Shown here: positions 25,407-34,572 of the stretch, in pieces
Position numbering within the stretch: the first letter of the stretch is position 1
How the letters are laid out: each line of letters begins with the position of its first letter
Origin: Chlamydiales bacterium
Lineage (GTDB): Bacteria; Chlamydiota; Chlamydiia; Chlamydiales; JAAKFR01
DNA: 41,812 nucleotides
Direction of reading: 5' to 3'
NCBI GenBank assembly: GCA_020831465.1
Contig: JAFIGI010000061.1
Location: forward strand, 1-41,812
Translations under genes and position numbers: made by a program
The notes under the pieces: model-generated
What the model saw: the letters and a program-made list of their open reading frames with translations, nothing else
Databases searched by the model: none
Told to the model about the DNA's origin: nothing

Positions 25407-27803
25407 TTAATGAACGGGGCACGGTGGTGGAGGGTAGACCTGGCACTCGGGCGCCACCTCGCATCCGCAATCGTATATAGCGCAAGGATGGGTCTCAAAA
25501 TTGTATTGATAGCCTTCCTGGTTTGTCAATTGAAGCTGCTCATCGATCGTCGTCACAACTTTTGGACGAATGAACATGATCAGATTTGTTTTATCGCGCC
25601 GATCGATGTTGCGCGAAAAGATCGGGCCGATCATCGGCAGAGTGCCTAGACAGGGGATGCCGGAACGGACCTTAGAGCACTGATCGCGGATATGGCCGCT
25701 CATCACAAAGAAGCAGCCGTCTGGCACATGGACACGCGTTGTCGCAAGAATTTTGCTTGTTGACGGAGTTAAAGAGCCTGGAGTCAGTAATTCGGAAATA
25801 GACTGGTTAATTTGCAAAGTGACGATATTGTTCGGAGCAATCGTTGGGGTGACTTGAAGCTGAACGCCGATATCTTCATATTGGATATTCTGTGTGACCG
25901 ATCCTGTTTGTTGAATCACGGTACTTGTCGTTTGATAAGGGATATTCTCCCCGACCGTGAAATTAGCAGGCTCATTATCCTCCACCATAATACGTGGGTT
26001 AAGGACGACTTTCGTGTAGGCCTCTTGATCGAGGGCGCTAACAAGAGCTCCCAATGTTAAAAACGAGCGTCCACCATGTCTGAGAATATTTCCTACAATC
26101 CCAAGTCCGAATGCCTGTGTCTGGTCAGTAAGCGCGGTGAAACCAGAGAGCTGCGCAGGGACAGGAAGAGGAACATCGCGCCCGGGGTTAGGAATCGAGG
26201 GGGGACGCTCCGCCGGGTTAGCAGCAACATAACGGGCGCCGGGATTAGTCGTAGTTCCTCCTTGCAAATTCGGATTGGGAGGAGAATTTCCTAATAAACC
26301 TGTAGCAAAGGCAAGCTTGTCTTGCTCGTCGCCGAGCGCGATCCACTGGACGCCAAAATCAAGTGAATTGCGGAGCGTTGTTTCAATGATCAAGACTTCG
26401 ACATAGACTTGCTTAGGCGGCTGGTCGAGTTGGTTAAGCAACTCGACAACTTTATTGATCGAAGCTTGTGAACCAGTAACGACGATCGAATTGTTCACCT
26501 CAATCCATTGGAGACTGTAGATCGTGTTGACAAACTCGAGATTAGCGACTCCTGCATACTGAAGGTTTTCTCCAATCTCGCGCATCGCTTCGGCGATCAA
26601 GCGGCCGGGTTGGTACTTCAATTTGTACATGTAGAAGTGATTGTTGGCCATTGCGTCGGGAGGCAAGTCAGGGGCGATTGCGGCGATGTCGGCGATGTCG
26701 GCCGTATCGAGAGCCCTCAATACTTCGAGTGCTTTTTGGTTCAAATAGGGAGTTGAGACGACAAAGATCTTGTTCGCTGAGGGCTGCGCGATGATCTGCA
26801 TCGGGTTGTCCAACGTTAAAGGAGCTAAGATTTCCTTCGCGTAGGCGACAAGCGCCGTCGGGTAGGCGCTTCTCACTCTGTATTCTATTATGTCGAAAGC
26901 AGCGGTCGGTGTGTCGAGTGCAACCAAAAGATCAGCGATCTTTTCAACATTGGCCGTGATATCGGAGACAATTAAATGACGTGTTTCGACAGAGACTTCG
27001 ATGATGGCGTCAGGGGAGAGCAAGGGCCGGATAATCGTCTGAATCCTGTGGGGATCGACATTATAGAGGCGGAAAACGCGTGTGATCACCGGGGAGTCGC
27101 ATGCATCATCGATATTCGCATCGGTAATCACAGTAGAGACTCTGGCCACGTTTTGATTCTTATAGATCAAAACGTTGTTCCCCTGCTCGACAACCGAGAG
27201 GCCATGCATTTTAAAAACTTGAAGCATGGCAGCTGTCAAGTCCTCAGCGGTTGTCGGCCTTTCAGATACAATTGTTATCGTAAAGTTCAAATCGTTTCTG
27301 TCGAAAACATAGTTGGTTCCGGAAATTTGGCTGACAAACTGAATCAATTCGATAATTGAGATCTCTTCGAAATTAACGGTATAGCCCTCGTGGCAATCCT
27401 CCCTAGGACAATCGGGATTCAAGTGTTTTTTCGCTTCGGCGGCCCGCTCGTGAATCTCTCGAGCATTGTCGCCGCCAAGGTGGCGCACATCAGGTCCATG
27501 AGGATGAGGTGCGGGCCTTTGGGGAGCCGACTGGTGCGGCGCAGGATGGTGGGGCGCTTCACCTGGCAAGCGGAAATAGTAGTGTGTTTCGGGAGGTTCA
27601 TACGGCGTAGGACAGACGCCGCTCGGACAGGCAGGACAACCTGATATCACCTTAGTCGGTTCGTTTAGGTAGCGCTTGGCAAGCGCTTCGATCTCTTCAT
27701 CAAGTTCCGGCGCATTGTTTTCCGCGCAAAAAGAAGAGTTCAAACCGATGAAAATGAAGCAGGCACAGGTGAGATAAAAATTTCCGAATCGCATTGGCCT
27801 CAT
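25407..27803 (-). CDS. cdsC: Type III secretion secretin CdsC (SctC)
   Basis: Outer-membrane secretin ring of the injectisome, 798 residues (somewhat shorter than my recollection of about 920 for C. trachomatis CT674). A signal peptide precedes FCAENNAPELDEE. A Cys/Pro/His-rich linker is followed by an N0-type domain from about 138 (EGYTVNFEEISIIELIQFVS) and N1-type repeats to about 460. The secretin core runs from about 464 (VEVLIIETTLRNSLDFGVQW) through VGENIPYQTTSTV to VPDGCFFVMSGHI near 690 and IMFIRPKVV. A second Cys-rich patch ends the protein; in Chlamydia, cysteine-rich envelope proteins are disulfide cross-linked in the elementary body. Last core gene of the operon. Confidence 0.95.
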   Translation of the reverse strand: MRPMRFGNFYLTCACFIFIGLNSSFCAENNAPELDEEIEALAKRYLNEPTKVISGCPACPSGVCPTPYEPPETHYYFRLPGEAPHHPAPHQSAPQRPAPHPHGPDVRHLGGDNAREIHERAAEAKKHLNPDCPREDCHEGYTVNFEEISIIELIQFVSQISGTNYVFDRNDLNFTITIVSERPTTAEDLTAAMLQVFKMHGLSVVEQGNNVLIYKNQNVARVSTVITDANIDDACDSPVITRVFRLYNVDPHRIQTIIRPLLSPDAIIEVSVETRHLIVSDITANVEKIADLLVALDTPTAAFDIIEYRVRSAYPTALVAYAKEILAPLTLDNPMQIIAQPSANKIFVVSTPYLNQKALEVLRALDTADIADIAAIAPDLPPDAMANNHFYMYKLKYQPGRLIAEAMREIGENLQYAGVANLEFVNTIYSLQWIEVNNSIVVTGSQASINKVVELLNQLDQPPKQVYVEVLIIETTLRNSLDFGVQWIALGDEQDKLAFATGLLGNSPPNPNLQGGTTTNPGARYVAANPAERPPSIPNPGRDVPLPVPAQLSGFTALTDQTQAFGLGIVGNILRHGGRSFLTLGALVSALDQEAYTKVVLNPRIMVEDNEPANFTVGENIPYQTTSTVIQQTGSVTQNIQYEDIGVQLQVTPTIAPNNIVTLQINQSISELLTPGSLTPSTSKILATTRVHVPDGCFFVMSGHIRDQCSKVRSGIPCLGTLPMIGPIFSRNIDRRDKTNLIMFIRPKVVTTIDEQLQLTNQEGYQYNFETHPCAIYDCGCEVAPECQVYPPPPCPVH

Positions 27804-27854
27804 TATAGCCGTCTATCTTGAATTGGGTATAGTCAAAATCATTATTTTTATCAG

Positions 27855-29381
27855 CTACGATTCCCTCTCAAGGCTAATTACTGTGACAGGGCGTTCGAAA
27901 AAGGCGCGTCCCTCCTTCTGCGAAACTTTGCGGAAGATCGCTTCAACCTGCTGCTTTGGGTTGAGAAAAAGGTTTTCCGTCAATGCTTCCAAAAAGTGCG
28001 CTTCATCAAGCTCGATCTCCCGAATATTTTTTGATTGACCTGCTTGAAATGTATGCAAAACGAGAAGATCGCCGATATTCCAGTTTGAATCGATTTCAAG
28101 AAACTCTAGAGATGCGGAGACTCCCAGAGGGAGATTGTCTGCTGAGAGACGGCGGGGAGAGTCCGCCCCTGAAGGAAGAGACCAAAGAGGGCTATAGCCG
28201 CACGATATAAAGGAGAAACGTTCTTCGGAAGGATAGAGAGTGAGAAGAGAAAAAGAAAAATTCTGCCCATTCCCCTCCTCGAAAATCCGTGTATTCAACG
28301 TGCGAACAAAGTCGGGGGGGCGGTCTATTGCATGCGCAAGGGCGCGCACCATTCCCTTTAACATGGCGACTTGCAACAACCCCTCTACTCCTGTTGTCAA
28401 AGATTCACCCATAACCAAACTATAGACGCCATCTCTTGGCTGGAAAAAATCGTAGTAGACTGAGGAGAGGGCTGTGGAGCAATTTGAGGCGAAGCCCATT
28501 TCAACGCGACGCCATTCGGGAAGGCGTCTAGGAACCAATAATGTCTGGGCCTCGCGCAATCTCTCGCTGAATTCGCCGAGGTAGTCGCTTCCACGCATAT
28601 CGCGTCTCAGTTCGTCCGAAGTCAGGTAGGCCGAAACTTCCTGGATAAATTCGACGATATCGTCAAAACGTTCTTTGGGCTTCGGCTGTAACGCCCTTGC
28701 TAAAATTTTTTGTAATCCTCGCGGCACATTTGAGAGATGGACAACCCCGTGTGAAAGGCGCCCCAATACGAGCTCATAAGTAATGATGCCGAGTGCGTAA
28801 ACATCGGTAGAAAAATCGACGTTAAATGGATTTTCCCGCTGCTCGGGACTCATGTAGATGGGTGTGCCCATCACGCGGATATTGGAAGGGGTGATTTTTT
28901 CTGTATAGATCTGGGAAATCCCAAAGTCGATGACTTTAACTCCCCCTTGAGCGGTTAGCAAGACGTTCTCGGGCTTAAGATCGCGGTGGATGACCCCGTG
29001 AGCATGGAGGTGGGTCAGCGCATGACCAATTTGGATCACCACTTCAAGAGCGCGTTTCAAGGACATCGCTTCCTGTAAAATCATCTGGCGGAGTGAAATT
29101 CCCTGGATAAATTCCATGGCAATATAAACCCCGCCTTCCCATTTTCCATGCCCGTAGAGTTTGACGATGTTGGGATGATTGGTGAGCTCAATGATTTCCG
29201 CCTCCCGCATAAAGCTCTCAACCATCTCGGGATGAGAAACATACTTGGAAGAGAGCACTTTGATGGCGATCGGTTCGTGAGTCTCGGGATGAATCCCAAG
29301 ATAGAGAACGGTCATCCCCCCTTTGCCCAGGAAACTCTCAATCTTGTAGCCGCCAATACGGTGCGGAAGCTCATTGTTCAT
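27855..29381 (-). CDS. pkn5: Ser/Thr kinase Pkn5 fused to a degenerate SpoIIE/PP2C-like domain
   Basis: Cytoplasmic Hanks-type kinase inside the T3SS operon, 508 residues from ATG 29381 (the frame is open to 29429 but that overlaps cdsQ). Kinase domain 10-260: Gly loop LGKGGMTVLYLG, lysine K41 in AIKVL, HRDLKPEN (132-139), DFG (152-154) and MSPEQR, all intact. Residues about 300-508 resemble the SpoIIE/RsbU phosphatase fold (SSVYYDFFQPRDGVYSLVMGE, a GMVRALAHAI helix, FISCGYSPLW, LPLGV, NIGDLLVLHTF). The metal-binding aspartates are replaced: GDVSGKG reads GESLTTG, YTDG reads HTFQ, DD-T reads RPVT. An FHA protein, CdsD, is in the same operon. CT673 position. Targets unknown. Confidence 0.9.
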   Translation of the reverse strand: MNNELPHRIGGYKIESFLGKGGMTVLYLGIHPETHEPIAIKVLSSKYVSHPEMVESFMREAEIIELTNHPNIVKLYGHGKWEGGVYIAMEFIQGISLRQMILQEAMSLKRALEVVIQIGHALTHLHAHGVIHRDLKPENVLLTAQGGVKVIDFGISQIYTEKITPSNIRVMGTPIYMSPEQRENPFNVDFSTDVYALGIITYELVLGRLSHGVVHLSNVPRGLQKILARALQPKPKERFDDIVEFIQEVSAYLTSDELRRDMRGSDYLGEFSERLREAQTLLVPRRLPEWRRVEMGFASNCSTALSSVYYDFFQPRDGVYSLVMGESLTTGVEGLLQVAMLKGMVRALAHAIDRPPDFVRTLNTRIFEEGNGQNFSFSLLTLYPSEERFSFISCGYSPLWSLPSGADSPRRLSADNLPLGVSASLEFLEIDSNWNIGDLLVLHTFQAGQSKNIREIELDEAHFLEALTENLFLNPKQQVEAIFRKVSQKEGRAFFERPVTVISLERES

Positions 29382-29391
29382 TTTTTCTGCT

Positions 29392-30621
29392 CTACAAAGA
29401 AAGGATGCGGACCCCCAACGTCTCGCCAATGCGGATCAGCTCGCCGCGCCCGACTTTTTTCCCATTGATCACAAGATCGACCCCTTGCTCGGGGGCGACA
29501 TTGACTTCGAGTAAATTACCCGGAGCAAGAGTCATGAGTTCTTTTGCTGTCATCCGGAGCCGTCCTACCTCAACTGTCAGCTGAATGGGAAGCTCTTCGG
29601 GAGAGATGGAGGATTCCGAGGGGGCGAGTTGAACTTCTCTTTCCTCTTTTTCTTCTTCGCCAAAATCTTCCAATTCTTCGGCGTGCTCATCGCCATAGAG
29701 GTCTTCCGATTCGAAATCTTCATGTGGATGGTCAGAAAATGGTTGTTCGTCCATAGATAGGCTTACCTCTTCATACTTAGGATACTCGGTGAGTTTAATC
29801 CCTTGTTCTTTAAAACGCCCACGAAAAAGGGGCTTTTGGTCAAGGGATAAAACCACCCCCCCTTTTTTTACAGCAGGATCGTAAGAACAGTGATCGAGCA
29901 GGATGAAATCGCCCCGGCGCACCTCTTTCCATTCTCTTAGTTGAAGCTGCGTATATCCGACTTCTAGACCTACGTCGAGATGGATTTTTTCTTGTGTCTC
30001 TCTCGACAAGGCCGGAGGGGGGAGATTGGAAAAAAAACGTTTCCACTCTTGGCGGAAACCCTCGGTCAACAAGACTTTTCCCCAAAACGTCTGTCCGTTC
30101 ACAGAGCATGAAACATCGATCACAAAACAGGGAGACTCCCCAATGGTTTCTTGAATCTCGCCCAGGATCTCCCCTAAACGGGGGGCAAGGGGAGGGGCGA
30201 AATCGAGTTGATCGAGCGTTTGTAGCATTTCAGCAGCAAAATAGTGATAAAATCCCTGGACGAGTGAGAGGTCGTAAAAATAGGCAGCCTCCTTTTCCCC
30301 TCCAAGCAAATCGGCCATCAGCCATTTCAGGTCTTGCTCGTTCGTAAGAAAGTAGGCAGGAGATTGCAAGGGAGCCCATTCGACCGGCAGCGGGAGAAGG
30401 TCTTCGCCCAGCCCGGCCCATCTCTCATCGCCGCTTCGCCAGCCTTGCGCGCGGTATTCGATTTTCAAAGAGGGACGTCCAAAGGCCTCCTGAAGCCGTT
30501 TTTCAAAGCCTTGCCAATCAAAATCATTAGGAAGTCCGAATTGCGGCTTCTCTTCAAGTTCAAATATGAATCGTTCTATTTGCTTGATCCAATCAAGGGG
30601 TTTTTCAGCACTCGTTGCCAT
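29392..30621 (-). CDS. cdsQ: Type III secretion C-ring protein CdsQ (SctQ)
   Basis: Cytoplasmic ring/sorting-platform protein equivalent to flagellar FliM/FliN. It has 409 residues. The C-terminal SpoA domain is clear at about 335-409 (ELPIQLTVEVGRLRMTAKEL, then LEVNVAPEQGVDLVINGKKVGRGELIRIGETLGVRI). A weaker first SpoA-like region lies near 205-275, and an acidic Glu/Asp-rich linker (about 290-335) separates the two. Position between cdsP and pkn5 matches CT672. Confidence 0.92.
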   Translation of the reverse strand: MATSAEKPLDWIKQIERFIFELEEKPQFGLPNDFDWQGFEKRLQEAFGRPSLKIEYRAQGWRSGDERWAGLGEDLLPLPVEWAPLQSPAYFLTNEQDLKWLMADLLGGEKEAAYFYDLSLVQGFYHYFAAEMLQTLDQLDFAPPLAPRLGEILGEIQETIGESPCFVIDVSCSVNGQTFWGKVLLTEGFRQEWKRFFSNLPPPALSRETQEKIHLDVGLEVGYTQLQLREWKEVRRGDFILLDHCSYDPAVKKGGVVLSLDQKPLFRGRFKEQGIKLTEYPKYEEVSLSMDEQPFSDHPHEDFESEDLYGDEHAEELEDFGEEEKEEREVQLAPSESSISPEELPIQLTVEVGRLRMTAKELMTLAPGNLLEVNVAPEQGVDLVINGKKVGRGELIRIGETLGVRILSL

Positions 30622-30645
30622 ACTCTGATACTATATCGTTTGCTT

Positions 30646-31350
30646 TTATTCAGGGCCAGCGCCCTCTTCACCACCTCTCTCTTGCTCTTGCCGGTCGCGC
30701 CGGGTTCCTGTGGCTCCGGCTTCTGTCGGTTGAAAGGGTGGAGGGAGAGGTTCTACGCGAGGTAGGTTGATAACTCTGTTTCCAATACTCATTTCCTGGA
30801 TGTTGATATTCTTCGCCTGCATAGCCTGGACCATATCTAGTAGCTGCTCTTTATTCTTTTCGACTAGGGTGATGGCATTGTTTTCTTGTTGTGGAGTCAT
30901 GAAATTATCGAAATGGATAGTCAAACCATTCGCCTCATAGCTCAATGTCAGGTTGCTACCGGCAAAAGCCTCCGGAACCTCAGATGAAGTGGAAAGGTTC
31001 ATGCTTGCAAAGTCCTTTCCTTCCAGCTGCCCGATCCGCATATCAGAGACGACCCTCTGGATCAGCCTGCCGATAGCGTCAACGGTTGCTTTCGCATCTG
31101 CAGCTGAAATTGAATCGGCCTCTTTGGTTTCGGCCATCTGCTTCTCTTGAATCTCTTGTTTGACCTCTTTTGTCATCTCCCCTTCGCCCCCCGCAATGTC
31201 AAAAAGGGATTTCTTTTTCTCTTCATCTCCTTTTTTCTTGCCGTGAAGGTCGAAATCCTTCCTCGACTTTTTGCTATCGGAGGGTTCTCGACTCTCATCA
31301 CTCCCTGAAGGAGGAGTGCTGGAGGGCTGGCTTGATGGAGGGACTGACAT
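30646..31350 (-). CDS. cdsP: Type III secretion protein CdsP (SctP-like)
   Basis: A 234-residue protein in the CT671 position. The first 85 residues are Ser/Pro then Lys/Glu-rich and probably disordered. The C-terminal half (about 120-215) is compact, with LTLSYEANGLTIHFDNFMTP resembling the substrate-switch domain of SctP/FliK needle- or hook-length regulators. The assignment rests mainly on operon position and on the general layout of a disordered N-terminus followed by a small C-terminal domain. The start lies three bases after the cdsO stop. Confidence 0.8.
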   Translation of the reverse strand: MSVPPSSQPSSTPPSGSDESREPSDSKKSRKDFDLHGKKKGDEEKKKSLFDIAGGEGEMTKEVKQEIQEKQMAETKEADSISAADAKATVDAIGRLIQRVVSDMRIGQLEGKDFASMNLSTSSEVPEAFAGSNLTLSYEANGLTIHFDNFMTPQQENNAITLVEKNKEQLLDMVQAMQAKNINIQEMSIGNRVINLPRVEPLPPPFQPTEAGATGTRRDRQEQERGGEEGAGPE

Positions 31351-31353
31351 ACC

Positions 31354-31851
31354 TTAAGTCTCCTTTTTTTTCTTTCGATGGGATTCGTAGAGGACCTGGC
31401 CGATTTCATCCTGTTCTTTGGCTTCCTGTTTGAGAATTTCTGCCCGGGTCTCTTTTTCCCACTCTTTTTTATGAAGTTCAATTTTTTCTTCTTCGAGGCG
31501 TTTCTGTTTAAGGTCCCGCTTCGCTTCCTCAAGGTTTCTCTCAGCAATCCGCACTTGCTGCTCTTGCTGTTTCACCTTTTCCTCCTCTTTCGCAAGTTTT
31601 TCCTTTACCACTTTCAGGTAGGCTTTCATTTGCAGGACCTCATCGCTTGTTGTCCCTTCGTCAAGCACTTTTCTTAACTGGGCCAACTTAGCGTCGTGAT
31701 GATTCAAAACGGCGTCACGCTCCTCTTCGACTTTTTTAAGCTTCTCCTCTTCGACCTTCAAAGCTCTCTTTTTTTCTTCGACAACCCTTTCCGCTTTCTG
31801 TACACGATCCTTCTTTACAATAAGCACCTGCTGAAGCGGATACTTGGCCAT
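31354..31851 (-). CDS. cdsO: Type III secretion stalk protein CdsO (SctO/FliJ-like)
   Basis: A 165-residue protein that is almost entirely one charged helix (Lys/Glu-rich, coiled coil from about 15 to 160), the form of SctO/FliJ, which rotates in the centre of the ATPase ring. A good ribosome site (AGGTGAG) precedes the ATG, seven bases after the cdsN stop. The N-terminal MAKYPLQQVLIVKKDR, with hydrophobic residues and an early arginine, is typical. CT670 position. Confidence 0.9.
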   Translation of the reverse strand: MAKYPLQQVLIVKKDRVQKAERVVEEKKRALKVEEEKLKKVEEERDAVLNHHDAKLAQLRKVLDEGTTSDEVLQMKAYLKVVKEKLAKEEEKVKQQEQQVRIAERNLEEAKRDLKQKRLEEEKIELHKKEWEKETRAEILKQEAKEQDEIGQVLYESHRKKKKET

Positions 31852-31858
31852 CTCTCAC

Positions 31859-33181
31859 CTACTTAAATAAAGCTCTTAGCTGCTGAATCGTTTCTTCAAG
31901 AGAAGATTTATCCTCTATTGTCTGTTTTAAAAAACGGTTGAGCCTGTCGATATGGTCGATCGCGTAGTCTGCGTCGCGATCTGAGCCACGCTTGTACTCC
32001 CCGATGCGGATCAACATCTCGTTTTTCCTGTAATTGGCCAATACTTCACGCGCCTTGCTGATCATCTTGAGTTGATCGGCAGTTGCGACTTCGGTCACTA
32101 AGCGGCTGATCGAGGCAAGTACGTCAATCGCCGGGTAGTGGTAGGCTTGCGCCAGTGCATTTGACAGAACGATGTGCCCATCTAGGATCGACTTCACCTC
32201 ATCGGCAACAGGCTCGTTCATATCGTCGCCTGCGACAAGAACCGTGTAGAAGGCGGTGATCGATCCCTTTTCGGAGTTACCCGACCGTTCCAACAAACGG
32301 GGCAGAGTGGAGAAAACCGAAGGAGTATAACCGGCTCTTGCGGGAGGCTCCCCTGCAGCCAGGCCTACTTCTCTGAGGGCGCGCGCAAAGCGGGTTACGG
32401 AATCCATCATTAAAATGACAGTCTTCCCCTGATCGCGGAAATACTCGGCTATTGCGGTCCCTACATAGGCCGCGTTCAAGCGGAGCTGTGAAGCCTGGTC
32501 GGAGGTCGAGACGACGATCACCGAACGAGCAATTCCCTCTTCACCAAGGTCTTTTTCGATAAACTCCCGCACCTCGCGTCCCCGCTCTCCAATCAGCGCG
32601 ATCACATTAATGTCGGCTTCGGCATTGCGGGCGATCATACCAAGCAGAGTCGACTTGCCGACTCCGGCCCCTGCAAAAATGCCGACCCGCTGGCCCCTGC
32701 CGCACGTCAGCAGACCGTCGATGCAACGGACTCCCGTCGAGATGGGCTCGGTGATCCGTTCCCGTTTCAAGGGGTCGGGAGGAGCCTGGAAAATGGGGTA
32801 GACTTCGGCGGCATTCAAAGGCCCCCTCGTTTCTGTATCGAGCGGCTCTCCAAGGCCGTTCAATACACGCCCCAAAAGTTCGGGGCCGACTTTAATGTGC
32901 AAGGGGAGGCGTGTCGGAATCACTTCCGAGGAGGGCCCGACCCCGGTCATTTCACCTAAAGGAGATAGATAGACCTGATCTTGGGTAAATCCGACAACCT
33001 CCGTAAGAAGAGGAGGTATGCCTTCACGCTTGACCAAGCAAACCTCACCGATGCGGACCTGGGGCACAACCGCCTTGATGAGCATCCCGACAACTTCCGT
33101 GATGCGCCCCATCACAGTCGTAAGCTGCACCTCTTCCAATCTGGAAAGCAGCTGCTCGAAGTCGGCAGTCGGTTCATCCAT
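31859..33181 (-). CDS. cdsN: Type III secretion ATPase CdsN (SctN)
   Basis: Hexameric ATPase that unfolds and feeds substrates to the export gate. The 440 residues match the family. Walker A (GAGVGKST, K176), the GERGREVREF segment near 200, Walker B VILMMDSVTRFA and the arginine-rich AGYTPSVFSTLPRLLERSG are all present. The N-terminal 90 residues form the beta-barrel domain of the F1/V1-like superfamily. One of the most conserved genes in the window; CT669 position, directly upstream of its stalk cdsO. Confidence 0.97.
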   Translation of the reverse strand: MDEPTADFEQLLSRLEEVQLTTVMGRITEVVGMLIKAVVPQVRIGEVCLVKREGIPPLLTEVVGFTQDQVYLSPLGEMTGVGPSSEVIPTRLPLHIKVGPELLGRVLNGLGEPLDTETRGPLNAAEVYPIFQAPPDPLKRERITEPISTGVRCIDGLLTCGRGQRVGIFAGAGVGKSTLLGMIARNAEADINVIALIGERGREVREFIEKDLGEEGIARSVIVVSTSDQASQLRLNAAYVGTAIAEYFRDQGKTVILMMDSVTRFARALREVGLAAGEPPARAGYTPSVFSTLPRLLERSGNSEKGSITAFYTVLVAGDDMNEPVADEVKSILDGHIVLSNALAQAYHYPAIDVLASISRLVTEVATADQLKMISKAREVLANYRKNEMLIRIGEYKRGSDRDADYAIDHIDRLNRFLKQTIEDKSSLEETIQQLRALFK

Positions 33182-33183
33182 GA

Positions 33184-33828
33184 TTAACCTAACTGCGTAC
33201 TCATGATCGTTTTAATCCCTGAGACCGATGCACCGACGATGCTGGAAAAGAGCTCACCGCGCTGCGTCGCCCGCTGCACCGAATACTGAAGCTTCAAGAA
33301 GGAAGCGGGATCGGGATTTTTTTGCGTTCCAACAAAGTTCATCGCTTGACTCAATGTCTGCTGAGAGCCGTTGATCCATCGGGTAATGTAATTCAAAACG
33401 GGCTCATTCGAAAGATGCTGCGGCGGATTAAATTCACCTCCGGTATGCTTCGCAATAGCGCGCATCTCCGGGTTTGTTTTTTCAGCAGCTTTTTGAAGCG
33501 CGTCATAGTGATCCTGAGTGAATTGGCGCGTAACATTTGGATTCTGCAGGTTCGTTTGAACCGTCCCAAGCTGGTTTTTCAATTCGGCGAGTTGTTTATT
33601 CATCTGATCGGGAGTCATTCTCTGCACGCCCTTTTCAGCTCCTTCACGGGCAACCTCCATCGGAGAAGGTTTTTCGGCAGGGGCCGATTCGGCCGGTTCT
33701 TTTCCTTCAGGACCAAAGGAAAAAGGCTTCTGTTCCTGAGCCTCTTCTCCCTCTCCTAAGCGGGGCTTGTCGCGCCCATATTCGGGAGTCGGCGGGGTGG
33801 GCGTAACTCCGGGTGTACCATCGGGCAT
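33184..33828 (-). CDS. T3SS operon protein, CT668-like
   Basis: A 214-residue protein in the CT668 position. The first 75 residues are rich in Pro, Glu and Gly (PDGTPGVTPTPPTPEYGRDK) and probably unstructured, which is also common in type III substrates. The rest is helical, with VQRMTPDQMNKQLAELKNQL and a conserved-looking LQYSVQRATQRGELFSSIVGASVSGIKTIMSTQLG at the C-terminus, reminiscent of inner-rod or needle-like helices. I do not know an established role. It ends two bases before cdsN. Confidence 0.75.
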   Translation of the reverse strand: MPDGTPGVTPTPPTPEYGRDKPRLGEGEEAQEQKPFSFGPEGKEPAESAPAEKPSPMEVAREGAEKGVQRMTPDQMNKQLAELKNQLGTVQTNLQNPNVTRQFTQDHYDALQKAAEKTNPEMRAIAKHTGGEFNPPQHLSNEPVLNYITRWINGSQQTLSQAMNFVGTQKNPDPASFLKLQYSVQRATQRGELFSSIVGASVSGIKTIMSTQLG

Positions 33829-33844
33829 ATAATCCTCCTACAAT

Positions 33845-34288
33845 TTATGGGCCGGCTTTGACTTTATCTTGCAGCTCCCTCTCCCAATCGAGAAGCGACT
33901 GGGCAAGCTGGCGTGTCGATTCCGCATCGCTTTTGTCTAAGACTTCCTGCGCAAGCTTAGCACCGGTTTGAAGAGCCTCGTGTTTTTCTTCCGTCGACCC
34001 ATCCTGCAAAACGGAAAGAATATGGGAAAAGGCAAGAAAAGCCTGAGCCCTCCAATTCGTTTGTTCGACTTGAAGAATCTCCTGAAAGCTCTTCTGCGCA
34101 GTTTTAATATCCATTTTATGCAAAGAGATGAGGCCGTAGCCCATTTTGCGCGCCATGTTTTGCGGGTCGACAACGCCTACGGCGTTGAACAGCTTTTTCG
34201 CGCTCTCTTCGTCTCCTTGCTTGATCGCCACCAGTCCTCCTTCCACCAATAGTGGAAGATCTGTCTGAAAGTCCTGAAGTGCTGCCAT
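33845..34288 (-). CDS. cdsG: Needle chaperone CdsG-like, TPR fold
   Basis: A 147-residue helical protein with TPR-like helix pairs (LLVEGGLVAIKQGDEESAKKLFNAV, YGLISLHKMDIKTAQKSFQE, AFLAFSHILSVL). In Chlamydia CdsE and CdsG together hold the needle subunit CdsF before secretion; a TPR-type SctG partner next to the needle gene is the usual layout (PscG type). CT667 position, between cdsF and the CT668-like gene. Confidence 0.82.
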   Translation of the reverse strand: MAALQDFQTDLPLLVEGGLVAIKQGDEESAKKLFNAVGVVDPQNMARKMGYGLISLHKMDIKTAQKSFQEILQVEQTNWRAQAFLAFSHILSVLQDGSTEEKHEALQTGAKLAQEVLDKSDAESTRQLAQSLLDWERELQDKVKAGP

Positions 34289-34309
34289 ATCCTTAAACCT
34301 CTAACGTTG

Positions 34310-34561
34310 TTATTGTCCTTTAGTCGCACGCGCCATTGTCACCATCTCGTTGTGGACCGCGCTCAATGTGTTCGAAACCGCCTCGATATACTGCGACATG
34401 ATCTGCATGTGAAACTGCATATTGAACATAGTGGCCAAGTTGACCGTTCCTCCAGTTGCCGTTTCTAACTGATTCAAATAAGATTTCACCGACTGTACGT
34501 AATGTTCCAATCCTTGAAGCATCTTATTGAAATCAAAGGATGCCGGACCTCCGCTTGACAT
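34310..34561 (-). CDS. cdsF: Type III secretion needle subunit CdsF (SctF)
   Basis: An 83-residue helical protein that polymerises into the needle. Its size and pattern (a short flexible Gly/Ser/Pro start, then two helices joined near the TGGTVN turn) match SctF proteins. No cysteine is visible in the sequence; as I recall, the C. trachomatis needle does carry cysteines. It lies between cdsE and cdsG, the expected place (CT666). Confidence 0.88.
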   Translation of the reverse strand: MSSGGPASFDFNKMLQGLEHYVQSVKSYLNQLETATGGTVNLATMFNMQFHMQIMSQYIEAVSNTLSAVHNEMVTMARATKGQ

Positions 34562-34572
34562 ATTCTCCCTCC

